The position numbers and the translations under genes were made by a program. This document shows positions 33,501-41,087 of a DNA stretch of 54,150 nt, one piece after another. The stretch's first letter is position 1. Each line of letters begins with the position of its first letter. The stretch comes from an uncultured Telmatospirillum sp. (GTDB lineage Bacteria; Pseudomonadota; Alphaproteobacteria; Rhodospirillales; Magnetospirillaceae): positions 1 through 54,150 of the forward strand of contig CAIOJO010000047.1 in NCBI GenBank assembly GCA_903858635.1. The letters are read 5' to 3'. The notes under the pieces are model-generated. The model searched no databases. It was given only the letters and a program-made list of their open reading frames with translations, and was not told the DNA's origin.

Positions 33501-33796
33501 TCATCGTCCGCAACTCGATCCTGCTGGTCGACTTCATCCGCCATCGCCGGCAGACCGGCATCCCCTTGCGCCAGGCCCTGCTCGAGGCGGGATCGATCCG
33601 CTTCAAGCCGATCTTCCTGACCGCCGCGGCGGCGATGATCGGCGCCGCCTTCATCATCACCGACCCGATCTTCCAGGGCCTGGCCATCTCGCTGGTGTTC
33701 GGCCTGGCCTCGTCCACCGCCCTGACCCTGCTGGTCATCCCGTCACTCTATATCTGGCTGCGCGACGACGGCCGCCCGATGCCGCCTGTTACCTAG
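30581..33796 (+). CDS. RND efflux permease
   Basis: The 1071-residue protein has the RND two-fold layout: a membrane segment at residues 17-37, a large periplasmic loop, segments 2-6, then a repeat of the same plan. The proton-relay pair is in SIGILVDDAIVVVENI and the C-terminal half has ALAGIIVRNSILLVDFI. The ATG at 30581 overlaps the adaptor stop codon; the frame is open 61 codons further up, but inside the adaptor gene. PREEEPQISVPMVDI at the end of the first helix marks a subclade distinct from AcrB, common in proteobacteria. The exported substrate is unknown. Confidence 0.88.
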   Translation: MKLGLSGHLTRLFMSSPLTPLLLVAALIVGSLALVSVPREEEPQISVPMVDIMVTANGYKAGDAVELITKPLEDIVKGINGVEHIYANTQDDSVLVTARFLVGTDEDTALLRVHEKIRANIADLPVGIPEPLIIGRGINDVAILTLTLEAKAAHAGRWDDNGLYQVATELQHELLKVADVGLTYIVGGSPSQIRVEPDPERLALYGITLNQLTDKLANANRSMLLGAFRDAGKNLPVLAGQTLQGVPDIGLLLLTARDGRPVYVKDVATVVVGAAEPEHRVWRLTPDAKGGLERRPAVTLAFAKRRGANAVVVADQLIRRLEAVRGQLVPDDVAVTVTRNYGATASDKANELLFHLALATVSIVALITLTVGWREGMVVLVVIPTTILLTLFASWLMGYTINRVSLFALIFSIGILVDDAIVVVENIVRHWRASHGRDPKEVAVEAVAEVGNPTIVATLTIVVALLPMMFVSGLMGPYMSPIPANASMAMLFSFFVAVIITPWLLVRLAGRRFSDGGSHDHGDDRMGRFYLRIARPLLRGRRPAKRFLLGVSLATVLVCVLFATKDVTVKLLPFDNKSELDVVLDLPPGSTIEDTDRLLAAAAQRLADLPELTAMEIYAGTAMPFNFNGLVRHYYLRSNPEQGDLQIELTPKSDRSRASHAIALEVRRRLADLPRPAGTALRVVEVPPGPPVLATLLAEVYGNDEAARLATAAKVRQAFASVDFIVDIDDTMHAPGERLRFAIDQDRLEHYGVEQQAVYDTIAGLVGGVRIGYSQKGHGTKPIDISLQLPKSQRWLGEHILSTPVPAGGTVRQGANVELGDVVTVSREPASHPLFRRDGHYVEMVSAELAGRFEAPIYGMFAVEDALKRQDWGPGGPPKVGYHGQPLDDAKPSILWDGEWEVTYVTFRDMGAAFGVAILGIYLLVVAQFGSFLLPLVVLVPVPLTLIGIVLGHWLFGAPFTATSMIGFIALAGIIVRNSILLVDFIRHRRQTGIPLRQALLEAGSIRFKPIFLTAAAAMIGAAFIITDPIFQGLAISLVFGLASSTALTLLVIPSLYIWLRDDGRPMPPVT

Positions 33797-33797
33797 A

Positions 33798-33826
33798 AGC
33801 CCTCCCCCATCAAAGGGGGAGGGCTT
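33798..33826 (+). terminator. Rho-independent terminator after the RND operon
   Basis: AGCCCTCCCCC-ATCAAA-GGGGGAGGGCTT, an 11-bp perfect stem ending in CTTT, starts two bases after the permease stop codon. Confidence 0.8.
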
Positions 33827-33850
33827 TACCGACAATCGGCCGATCAATGG

Positions 33851-33896
33851 TTGACAGCGCAACGACCCCGTATGAAGATTGTCGAAACTTTCATAC
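33851..33896 (+). promoter_or_regulatory. Promoter with NikR-like inverted repeat
   Basis: GTATGA (33870-33875) and TCATAC (33891-33896) form an inverted repeat with a 15-base spacer; the classic NikR site is GTATGA-N16-TCATAC. A TTGACA hexamer at 33851-33856 could be the -35 element, so the repeat would overlap the -10 region. It lies 21 bases upstream of the nickel/cobalt permease start. Confidence 0.55.
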
Positions 33897-33917
33897 AAGA
33901 AGAGAGGGGCGCTTTCG

Positions 33918-34955
33918 ATGTGGGTGCGGCTGGCTGGGGACGGCCTGCGAAACAAGCTGATCGGCCTTTACGGGTTTCTCGGGGTGGCCAATCTGGCGGC
34001 CTGGGCCTGGGCCCTGGTCGCCTTCCGTGACTATCCCGTCTTGCTCGGCACCGCCGTGCTGGCCTACAGCTTCGGCCTGCGCCACGCCATCGACGCCGAC
34101 CACATCGCGGCCATCGACAATGTGACCCGCAAGCTGATGCAGGAGGGCAAGCGTCCGGTCGGCGTCGGTTTCTTCTTCTCGCTCGGCCATTCCAGCGTCG
34201 TCGTCGGCCTGACGGTCGCCATCGCCGCCACCGCTAGCGCGCTGCAAACGCGCTTTTCCGCCTTCCGCGAGCTGGGCGGGATGATCGGCACCGGCGTGTC
34301 AGCCTTCTTCCTGTTCGCCATTGCCCTGGCCAATCTGGCCATCCTGGTCGCCGTCTGGCGTAATTTTCGCCGCGTCCGGCATGGCGGGCGCTACGTCGAG
34401 GAGGAGCTCAACGCGCTGCTGGCCAGCCGCGGCTTCCTCGGCCGGTTGTTCCGCCGGCTGTTCCGCCTGATCGAACAAAGCTGGCACATGTATCCGCTGG
34501 GCCTGTTGTTCGGCCTCGGCTTCGACACCGCCACCGAAGTCGGGCTGCTGGGCATTTCCGCCGCCGAAGCGTCGAAAGGCCTGTCCATCTGGACCATCCT
34601 GGTGTTCCCCGCCCTGTTCACCGCCGGCATGTCGCTGGCCGACACGCTGGACAGCACCTTGATGCTCGGCGCCTACGACTGGGCCTTCGCCAAGCCGCTG
34701 CGCAAGCTCTACTACAACCTGACCATCACCTTCATCTCGGTGCTGGTGGCCCTGCTGGTGGGCGGCGTCGAGGTGCTCGGCCTGATCGCCGACAAGCTCA
34801 GCCTGCAAGGCCCGCTATGGCAGGCGATCGGCAGCCTGAACGAGAATTTCGGCCTGCTGGGCGCCGTCATCGTCGGGATCTTCGTGGTGAGCTGGCTGGT
34901 CAGCATGGTCATCTATCGAGCCAAGGGCTACGACCGGATCGAGGTGGTGGCATAA
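33918..34955 (+). CDS. NiCoT-family nickel/cobalt permease (HoxN/NixA-like)
   Basis: The 345-residue membrane protein has about eight helices. The family signature LRHAIDADHIAAIDN (helix II metal site) is near residue 55 and LGFDTATEVGLL follows in the middle; GMSLADTLDSTLML is the third conserved block. It imports Ni2+ and/or Co2+ in one-component fashion. The ATG at 33918 has GAGAGGGG upstream; a TTG start thirteen codons earlier would begin within the NikR-like repeat and was rejected. Its last base overlaps the RidA gene (TAATG). The NikR-like element suggests nickel, and the substrate could be for urease, hydrogenase or B12, none of which is in the window. Confidence 0.88.
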   Translation: MWVRLAGDGLRNKLIGLYGFLGVANLAAWAWALVAFRDYPVLLGTAVLAYSFGLRHAIDADHIAAIDNVTRKLMQEGKRPVGVGFFFSLGHSSVVVGLTVAIAATASALQTRFSAFRELGGMIGTGVSAFFLFAIALANLAILVAVWRNFRRVRHGGRYVEEELNALLASRGFLGRLFRRLFRLIEQSWHMYPLGLLFGLGFDTATEVGLLGISAAEASKGLSIWTILVFPALFTAGMSLADTLDSTLMLGAYDWAFAKPLRKLYYNLTITFISVLVALLVGGVEVLGLIADKLSLQGPLWQAIGSLNENFGLLGAVIVGIFVVSWLVSMVIYRAKGYDRIEVVA

Positions 34956-35428
34956 TGGGCAAATATGAAACCCGCCTTGCCGAACTGGGCATCATCCTGC
35001 CGACCGCCGCCGCGCCGGCCGCCAACTACGTGCCATCGGTACGATCCGGGCGGTTGTTGTTCATTTCCGGCCAGCTGCCGTTCAAGGACGGCAAGCTGGC
35101 CTATCTCGGCCGGCTGGGCAAGGAGCTGTCGATCGAGGACGGCTATCAGGCGGCCCGCCTCTGCGCCATCAACCTGATCGCCCAGATCCAGGCGGCGGCC
35201 TCGACCGTCGATCGGGTCGCACGCATCGTTCGCCTGGGCGGTTTCGTCGCCTGCACCCCCGATTTCACCGACCAGCCGAAGGTGATCAACGGCGCGTCCG
35301 ACCTGCTGGTCGAAGTGTTCGGCGAGGCCGGCCGCCACGCCCGGGCCGCCGTCGGCAGCCCGTCGCTGCCGCTCGGCGTGCCGGTGGAAGTGGACGCGGT
35401 GGTCGAACTGGACGACGAGCCGGCCTGA
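34955..35428 (+). CDS. RidA/YjgF-family protein
   Basis: The 157-residue protein belongs to the longer YjgF/YER057c/UK114 group (COG0251-like). SGRLLFISGQLPFKDGKLAYLGRLG, then IVRLGGFVACTPDFTDQPKVING and ARAAVGSPSLPLGVPVEVDAV give the conserved core; the Arg that binds enamine/imine carboxylates is in HARAAVG. Family members deaminate reactive 2-aminoacrylate-type intermediates. It is translationally coupled to the nickel/cobalt permease, an unusual partner. It is convergent with the cytochrome gene, 19 bases away. Confidence 0.82.
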   Translation: MGKYETRLAELGIILPTAAAPAANYVPSVRSGRLLFISGQLPFKDGKLAYLGRLGKELSIEDGYQAARLCAINLIAQIQAAASTVDRVARIVRLGGFVACTPDFTDQPKVINGASDLLVEVFGEAGRHARAAVGSPSLPLGVPVEVDAVVELDDEPA

Positions 35429-35447
35429 CCGTGCCGGCGAAGGCGTT

Positions 35448-36353
35448 CTACGATGCCGGCTTCGGCGGCGGTCGCTGGGTGTGGATCGGCGGAATCGAGG
35501 CGATATAGACGGCGATCGCATGGCGGTCGGCGTCGCTAAGCTTCGACGTGCCGCGCACCACGGCGGTCATTCCCGAGGCCACCGAATCGAAATCCGGGGT
35601 TTCGCCGGTCTTCAGCAGATGCTCGATCTCCTCGACCGACCAGCTGCCGATGCCGGTTTCCTTGTCGCTGGTGATGTTGGGCGCGTTCTGCCCGTCCGGG
35701 CCATGGATATTGCCCGAAAACGCCCGACTGTGGCGCAACGCCCCCAAGGGATTGCGCGGGGTGTGGCATTCCTCGCAATGGGCCACCGCATGCACCAGGT
35801 AATTGCCGCGGTTCCACAGGGCGCTGCGGTCGGCGACCGGTTGCAGCGGACCGGGGGTGAAGAACAGGCTGCGCCAGAACACCATCGTCCAGCGCCAGCC
35901 GAACGGCGGCTTGACCTCATGCGGCTGGTTGGGGGTGGTGGCGGCCGGCAGCGAGTGGATATAGGCGAAGACGTCGTCCATATCGCGGTCGGTGAGACCG
36001 GAGAACGATGGGAACGGGAACACCGGGAACAGCTGCTTGCCGCCCGGCGCGATGCCATGGCGGAGCGCCTGGCGGAAGTCGGCGTCGGTCCAGCGGCCGA
36101 TGCCGAATTGTGGATCGGACGAGATGTTGGGCACATGGAAGACGCCGAACGGCGTGGCCAATCCTTTGCCGCCGCCGGGCGGCCCGCCGTTGACGTCGCC
36201 GCCATGGCAGCCGCCGCAACCGGCGGCGTTGTAGAGATATTTGCCGCGGGCGACGGCATCGTCGGCGGCGCGGGCAATGCCGCTGCCCGCCACCAGCAGG
36301 GCGAGCAGCAGCGGCAGCGAGAGTTTGATCGGCGGCACGGCGACGATCCTCAT
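35448..36353 (-). CDS. Diheme cytochrome c
   Basis: The 301-residue protein has a signal peptide (LSLPLLLALLVAGSGIARAAD, cleavage near residue 30) and two CXXCH sites, CGGCH near residue 46 and CEECH near residue 200, each in its own cytochrome-c-like half. LPAATTPNQPHEVKPPF and the NAPNITSDKETGIGSW repeat unit match the diheme subunits of membrane alcohol/aldehyde dehydrogenases and relatives. Its first bases overlap the metallophosphoesterase stop (ATGA), so both are expressed together. It is a periplasmic electron carrier whose partner dehydrogenase is not evident here. Confidence 0.85.
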   Translation of the reverse strand: MRIVAVPPIKLSLPLLLALLVAGSGIARAADDAVARGKYLYNAAGCGGCHGGDVNGGPPGGGKGLATPFGVFHVPNISSDPQFGIGRWTDADFRQALRHGIAPGGKQLFPVFPFPSFSGLTDRDMDDVFAYIHSLPAATTPNQPHEVKPPFGWRWTMVFWRSLFFTPGPLQPVADRSALWNRGNYLVHAVAHCEECHTPRNPLGALRHSRAFSGNIHGPDGQNAPNITSDKETGIGSWSVEEIEHLLKTGETPDFDSVASGMTAVVRGTSKLSDADRHAIAVYIASIPPIHTQRPPPKPAS

Positions 36354-37246
36354 CGGACGACCGGATATTCGGTGATGGCGTATTCGCCCTTGGCCAGCTC
36401 GGCATCGACGCTGCGAAAGCCCAATCCACTGTACGGCTGGGCCGGATTCCAGGCGACCGGCACCCGTTTCGGCACCGAGCCCGGCGCCGGCAGCGGGAAG
36501 ATCAGCGACTTGGCCGAATGATGCGGAATATGCCCGGTCATATGGTGGTTCTCCTGGTGGATATGCCCGTAGAACACCGTGACATTGGTGAACGGCAGCA
36601 GCAGCGCGACGGCTTGCGCCCCGTCCGCCGTGGCCCAATCCCATTCCGGGTACAGGTCGAACAACGGACGATGGGTGAAGACGACGATCTTCCCGTTCTT
36701 GTCGCGCCCGGCCAGGTCCTTGCCCAGCCAGGCGAGCTGCTCCTCGCCCAGTTTGCTCCCGGGGTCCGACACATTGTCCAAGCCGATGAAATGGATGCCT
36801 TTGTGGTCGAAGCTGTAATAGGACGGCCCGAAGATTTCCTTGTAGACCGCGCCGAGATCCAGCGAGGCGTCATGTTCGCCGGGCAGGAATCGCAGGTCCT
36901 TGACCCGCAATTTGCCGACGATGTCGCGGAACTGGTTCATGCGGCGGCGCCGTTCGGCGTCGTCATTGGTGTTGTGGGTCAGATCGCCGGTGAACACGAT
37001 GAAATCGGGCTTCACGTCGAGACTGTTCACCGTGTCGACGGTCTTCGGCAGGGTGATCGCCGCATCCGGGTTGGGAGCGCCGGCGAAGCCCCAATGGCTG
37101 TCTGACAATTGCAGGAAATAGAAATCCTCCTGCTTCGCCGTGTCGGCGGCCTGGGCCGGGGATGCCCCACGCAGCCCCGAAGCGAAGACCAATCCGCCGA
37201 TTCCGGCCAGCTTGAGCAAATCGCGACGACCGAGTCCCGTCATCAT
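36350..37246 (-). CDS. Tat-exported calcineurin-like metallophosphoesterase
   Basis: The 298-residue protein has a twin-arginine signal, GRRDLLKLAGIGGLVFASG. The metallophosphatase blocks follow in order: FLQLSDSHWG (D-x-H), FIVFTGDLTHN (GD), PGEHD (GNHD variant with Glu for Asn), VVFTHRPLF and GHIHQENHH (GHxH). A dimetal phosphoesterase in the periplasm is predicted; the substrate is unknown. The start at 37246 has AAGGA seven bases upstream. A GGGAATA-N15-CGGTAG promoter (37286-37313) lies 40 bases before it, matching the one in front of the divergent ECF sigma gene, so the operon is probably sigma-factor dependent. Confidence 0.83.
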   Translation of the reverse strand: MMTGLGRRDLLKLAGIGGLVFASGLRGASPAQAADTAKQEDFYFLQLSDSHWGFAGAPNPDAAITLPKTVDTVNSLDVKPDFIVFTGDLTHNTNDDAERRRRMNQFRDIVGKLRVKDLRFLPGEHDASLDLGAVYKEIFGPSYYSFDHKGIHFIGLDNVSDPGSKLGEEQLAWLGKDLAGRDKNGKIVVFTHRPLFDLYPEWDWATADGAQAVALLLPFTNVTVFYGHIHQENHHMTGHIPHHSAKSLIFPLPAPGSVPKRVPVAWNPAQPYSGLGFRSVDAELAKGEYAITEYPVVR

Positions 37247-37285
37247 TTCGAAGTCCTTCCTTCCTGGTTTACCCCGCACCCATTC

Positions 37286-37313
37286 CTACCGGCCGGACCG
37301 TCCGAATATTCCC
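37286..37313 (-). promoter_or_regulatory. Candidate ECF sigma promoter, leftward
   Basis: On the minus strand: GGGAATA (37313-37307), 15 bases, CGGTAG (37291-37286). Element and spacing are the same as in the rightward copy. Confidence 0.6.
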
Positions 37314-37362
37314 GACCGATTGCATTGGGTTCTCCTTGCCCGGCTGCTCTGGTAGAAATGAC

Positions 37363-37390
37363 GGGAATAAACGGCCGGCCGGCGCGGTAA
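37363..37390 (+). promoter_or_regulatory. Candidate ECF sigma promoter, rightward
   Basis: GGGAATA (37363-37369), 15 bases, CGGTAA (37385-37390), ending 18 bases before the sigma-factor ATG at 37409. It would give autoregulation. Confidence 0.6.
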
Positions 37391-37408
37391 TGACTATCGG
37401 GAAAGCCC

Positions 37409-37972
37409 ATGCATGAGAGGACGCCCGCCTCGCCCCAAGACGACAAGAGCCGGTGGTTCCAGCAGATCGTGCTGCCGCATCTGGATGCCGCCTACAATCT
37501 GGCGGCCTGGCTGACGCGTCAGCCGGCCGATGCCGAGGACGTGGTGCAGGAGGCCATGCTGCGCGCCTTGCGCTTCGCCGACGGATGCCGCGAAGCGACG
37601 GCCAAGTCATGGCTGCTGCGGATCGTCCGCAACGTCGCCTATGACCGGCTGACCGCATCCGGTGGCTTGGCCCTGTTCGCCGACCTCAACCCGGACGATC
37701 CCGACGGCAGCGGCTTCACCACCGATGCCTTCGGCGGCACCACCGAGGACCCGGAATCGAGACTGCTGAAGGATCAGGACCGCCGGCAACTCGACCGCCT
37801 GATCGCCCTGCTGCCGCTTCCCTATCGCGAGGTCCTGGTGCTGCGCGAGTTGGAGGAACTGTCCTACAAGGAAATCGCCGAAGTGGCGGCCATTCCCATC
37901 GGCACGGTGATGTCGCGATTGGCGCGAGCCCGCGACTGGCTGCACAAGGCTTGGAGCGAACGCAATGGATAG
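37409..37972 (+). CDS. ECF-type RNA polymerase sigma factor
   Basis: The 187-residue protein has sigma region 2 (NLAAWLTRQPADAEDVVQEAMLRAL, residues 30-54) and region 4 (LPLPYREVLVLRELEELSYK through GTVMSRLARAR, residues 130-175), joined by a linker, without regions 1 and 3. It overlaps the anti-sigma gene by eight bases. Two identical-style promoters flank the divergent region, so it likely activates itself and the metallophosphoesterase-cytochrome c operon. The inducing signal is unknown; diheme cytochrome partners suggest oxidative or envelope stress. Confidence 0.88.
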   Translation: MHERTPASPQDDKSRWFQQIVLPHLDAAYNLAAWLTRQPADAEDVVQEAMLRALRFADGCREATAKSWLLRIVRNVAYDRLTASGGLALFADLNPDDPDGSGFTTDAFGGTTEDPESRLLKDQDRRQLDRLIALLPLPYREVLVLRELEELSYKEIAEVAAIPIGTVMSRLARARDWLHKAWSERNG

Positions 37973-38765
37973 CCTGACTTGCGACACCGCCCGGCGGCTG
38001 CTCGATCCGTCCCTCGATGGGGAACTCGAGGCGACGACGCAGCTGGCCTTCGATGCCCATCTGGCGGCCTGTGCCGCATGTCGCGAAGCGCGGGCCGGCC
38101 GCCTGGCCCTGATCGAGGGGGTGAAGTCCCAGACCCGGCGTCATACCGCCCCCGACGGGCTGCGCCAGCGCCTGGCCCTGCAGCTGGCGGCGGCGGCCCC
38201 GCCGCCGCCCTCGACCGCCTTACCCAGCCGCCGCCGCGCCTGGCTGACCGGCGGCGCCTGGGCCAGTTCGGTGGCGGCGCTGGCGGCCAGCCTGATGCTG
38301 TTCCTGGCCACCCCCGGCCAGCAAGACAGCCTCGATCGCGACCTATTGAATGCCCATTTGCGCTCCCTGGTGCCCGATCACCTGACCGATGTTCAGTCCA
38401 CCGACCAGCACACCGTGAAGCCGTGGTTCAACGGCCGCCTGCCGCTGTCGCCGCCGGTGCCCAACCTGGCCGGCGACGGATTTCCGCTGGTCGGCGGGCG
38501 GCTCGACTATCTCGACCAGCGGCCGGCGGCGGCCCTGGTCTACCGGCACGCCCGGCACATCATCAATCTGTTCGTCTGGCCCGCCGCCGGCACAGCGGCG
38601 CAGCCCCCGCATCTGGACAGCCGCAACGGCTACAACCTGTTGCAATGGAGCAAGGACGGCATGGCCTACGCCGCCGTTTCCGACCTCAACCGGCCGGAAC
38701 TGGAGGGCTTCCAGCGCCTGTGGGAGAAAAGCGCGGTCGACAACGACGCCCCGGCGCCGCGATAG
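37965..38765 (+). CDS. Membrane anti-sigma factor with zinc-binding (ZAS) motif
   Basis: The 266-residue protein has an N-terminal anti-sigma domain, with H-x3-C-x2-C in HLAACAAC (about residues 30-37) preceded by CDTARRLL. A transmembrane helix follows at about residues 93-113 (AWASSVAALAASLMLFLA), then a periplasmic sensor domain of about 150 residues. The start lies inside the sigma gene, as usual for translationally coupled pairs. The periplasmic domain (PPVPNLAGDGFPLVGGRLDYL and RHIINLFVWPA) matches a recurrent type of alphaproteobacterial anti-sigma sensor. It is convergent with the FkbM gene, 22 bases away. Confidence 0.85.
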   Translation: MDSLTCDTARRLLDPSLDGELEATTQLAFDAHLAACAACREARAGRLALIEGVKSQTRRHTAPDGLRQRLALQLAAAAPPPPSTALPSRRRAWLTGGAWASSVAALAASLMLFLATPGQQDSLDRDLLNAHLRSLVPDHLTDVQSTDQHTVKPWFNGRLPLSPPVPNLAGDGFPLVGGRLDYLDQRPAAALVYRHARHIINLFVWPAAGTAAQPPHLDSRNGYNLLQWSKDGMAYAAVSDLNRPELEGFQRLWEKSAVDNDAPAPR

Positions 38766-38787
38766 GCGAGGTTCGGCGGAAGTCCAG

Positions 38788-39609
38788 TCAGGTTGCCGCG
38801 TCCGGTACGACGATACTCAGCTTCAAGGCCCCCTTCGTCGCATCAAAATCGAACTGAATGCGCGGACGACCACCGAATTGCGCGATGCCAAGTTCACCAA
38901 TCCGCTGCACGTGATAGCCAAGACCGATCAGATGATTGATCACAGATTGATTTTGATCGACGAAAGCCGGCATCGTCGCTTCATTCCACAGCTCGAACAG
39001 GACCGGCGGAAAATTGTTGGTCTCGATCATGCGGTGCGCCCCGCGTAATACTTCCAACTCCATCCCTTCGACATCGATCTTAAGAAGACGCACGTCTTCG
39101 AACGAGAACACATCAAGCGGCCGCAGGTCGACCTCTTCAAATGTCGTGCAATTTATATCCGTTCTCTGATGATTGCGTAATTTTCTAACGTTCTCATTAA
39201 CAGATACCCCACCGCAGTTTATATCTTCATTGTAGTCCGGCACCGGCACCTGCACCGCCCCGACACGGTCGCCAAGCGCCGTCTGATGTGTATAGACGTT
39301 CTGCAATCGGTTAACGAAGACATTCCCACACAATTGATAAAATATGATTCGTTGCACTTCAAAACAATGGAAGCTAATCGATGCCGGCAATTCGCGTGCC
39401 AGCGGAATGGTAAATGCTCCTTGATTTGCCCCCGCATCGATGACGACACCTCCAACGGGCTTAGCACTTGAAATAAGCGCCGTGGCAATCGCAACGGTCA
39501 AAGGCTCCCACTGCCCATTGTGGTAGAGGTGAGAACTGATGATGTCGCGCGACGCAAACAGAAGATAGCGCCCCTTGGTCGTATCGATAAGATTAACGGG
39601 TGGAAGCAT
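38788..39609 (-). CDS. FkbM-family SAM-dependent methyltransferase
   Basis: The 273-residue protein carries the FkbM Rossmann motif GGVVIDAGANQGAFTIPLA (about residues 53-71) and the LLKIDVEGMELEVLRGA block (about residues 174-190). Such enzymes O-methylate sugars of surface polysaccharides or natural products. Base composition is distinctly more AT-rich than the neighbours, with stretches such as ACCGCAGTTTATATCTTC, a sign of recent acquisition. It stands alone between unrelated housekeeping-type genes and no polysaccharide locus is visible, so its acceptor is unknown. Confidence 0.82.
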   Translation of the reverse strand: MLPPVNLIDTTKGRYLLFASRDIISSHLYHNGQWEPLTVAIATALISSAKPVGGVVIDAGANQGAFTIPLARELPASISFHCFEVQRIIFYQLCGNVFVNRLQNVYTHQTALGDRVGAVQVPVPDYNEDINCGGVSVNENVRKLRNHQRTDINCTTFEEVDLRPLDVFSFEDVRLLKIDVEGMELEVLRGAHRMIETNNFPPVLFELWNEATMPAFVDQNQSVINHLIGLGYHVQRIGELGIAQFGGRPRIQFDFDATKGALKLSIVVPDAAT

Positions 39610-39732
39610 GAGGTGACCCGATTACAATTGTGGATGCCAAGAACAAGCATACAAACAGTACCGGCCTTCAGAACTTTGGACAATATCGAATCAGGCAGCG
39701 GGGCGGGTGTCCCACCCCACGCTCCATCCACA

Positions 39733-41010
39733 TCAGCCCAGAGCGACCGACAGGGCGTGGATCGCCAGGCCGACCAGGCCGCCGACCAGGGTGCCGTTGA
39801 TGCGGATGTATTGCAGGTCGCGGCCGACCTGCAGCTCCAGCTTGCCGACCAGGGTGGGGGTGTCCCAGCTGCGGACGACGCCGGCCAGGAAGCTGCCGAT
39901 GCGTTGGCGATTGGGCACGACGATATGCAGGATGGCCCGATTGACCCAGGAATTGACCACGTCGCGCAGGGTCCGGTCTTCCCGCAGGCGTTCGCCGAAG
40001 CCGCCCAGGGCGCCGGTCAGGGTCCGTTCGATGCGGTCGCCGGCAGCCAGGTCGGCCAGGATCACCCGCTTGGCCTCCAGCCACAGGGACTCGATATAGG
40101 CCTGCACCTCGGAATGGCCGATGATTTCTTCCTTGAGGGCTTCGGCATGGGCGCGGGTTTGCGGCGAATGGGCCAGCCGGTCGATCAGGCCGCCGACCCC
40201 GTCCTGGAACTGCAGGCGCCACGGATGGTCCGGCGCCCGCATCTCCTCCAAGGTCTCGAGGCCGCCGGCGATGATCCGTTCGGCCAGCTTGGCGTCGATC
40301 CATTCGGGCACCCACCAGCCCGACTTCTCGCCGATCGTCTGGCGGATCTGCTCCTGGTTCTCGACGACGAAGCGCCGCGCCCCATCCAGGCCGAGGTCGA
40401 ACAGGGCGAGATGCTGGCCGCCGGCTATCAGGATGGTCAGGATGCGCGACAACAGCGGCGCCGCCTCGATGGCCTGCAGCCGCTCCACCGCCGCCTGGCA
40501 CAGCATGCGCCGCACCGGCTCGTCCTGCATGGCGGCCACCAGCGGCGGCACCGCGGCGACGATGCGGCGCGCCACGAAGCGCGCATTGGCTTCGTCGGCC
40601 AGCCAGCCGGCCAGACGCCCGGCGACGTCCATCGCCTTGACCTTTGGCAGGATCACCTCGGGGCTGAGGAAATTGTTGCTGATGAAGCCGCCCAGCGAAG
40701 TGCCGACCCGATCCTTGTTGCGCGGCACGATGGCGGTATGGGGAATCGGCAGACCGAAGGGACGGCGAAACAGCGCGGTGACGGCGAACCAGTCGGCGGC
40801 GCCGCCGACCAGGGCGGCCTCGGCGAAGGCCTTCAGGAAGGATAGCCAGGGGAAGCGCCCCTCCAGCGCATTGGCGGCCAGGAACACCGCCAGCATCAGG
40901 CCGAGCAGCCCGGTGGCGAGCCGGCGCATGCGGCGCCATGCTCGCAGACGCAGGCCGTCGTCGACGGCCAGTTGATTGGCTGGGGCCGGTTGATTGGCTG
41001 GGGGAACCAT
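39733..41010 (-). CDS. DUF445 family membrane protein (YjiN-like)
   Basis: The 425-residue protein has a hydrophobic anchor at about residues 35-48, then the DUF445 signature KAFAEAALVGGAADWFAVTALFRRP and HTAIVPRNKDRVGTSLGGFI. The middle is long and helical, and a second hydrophobic segment ends the protein (LVGGLVGLAIHALSVALG). Function in bacteria is unknown. The ATG at 41010 was preferred over an upstream one at 41085 that would add 25 untypical residues. It is divergent from the FemAB-like gene, 77 bases apart. Confidence 0.8.
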   Translation of the reverse strand: MVPPANQPAPANQLAVDDGLRLRAWRRMRRLATGLLGLMLAVFLAANALEGRFPWLSFLKAFAEAALVGGAADWFAVTALFRRPFGLPIPHTAIVPRNKDRVGTSLGGFISNNFLSPEVILPKVKAMDVAGRLAGWLADEANARFVARRIVAAVPPLVAAMQDEPVRRMLCQAAVERLQAIEAAPLLSRILTILIAGGQHLALFDLGLDGARRFVVENQEQIRQTIGEKSGWWVPEWIDAKLAERIIAGGLETLEEMRAPDHPWRLQFQDGVGGLIDRLAHSPQTRAHAEALKEEIIGHSEVQAYIESLWLEAKRVILADLAAGDRIERTLTGALGGFGERLREDRTLRDVVNSWVNRAILHIVVPNRQRIGSFLAGVVRSWDTPTLVGKLELQVGRDLQYIRINGTLVGGLVGLAIHALSVALG

Positions 41011-41087
41011 CGGGCTCACTCTTGTACCTCGGGTCGGCGTTACCCCATGTAAGCCGGAGACGCTCCAACGCCAATGGGGAAGCATGC

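Noticed and set aside
33797-33917. Cobalamin riboswitch before the nickel/cobalt permease
   Set aside because: The leader is too short and lacks the B12-box sequence; the NikR-like repeat explains the region better.
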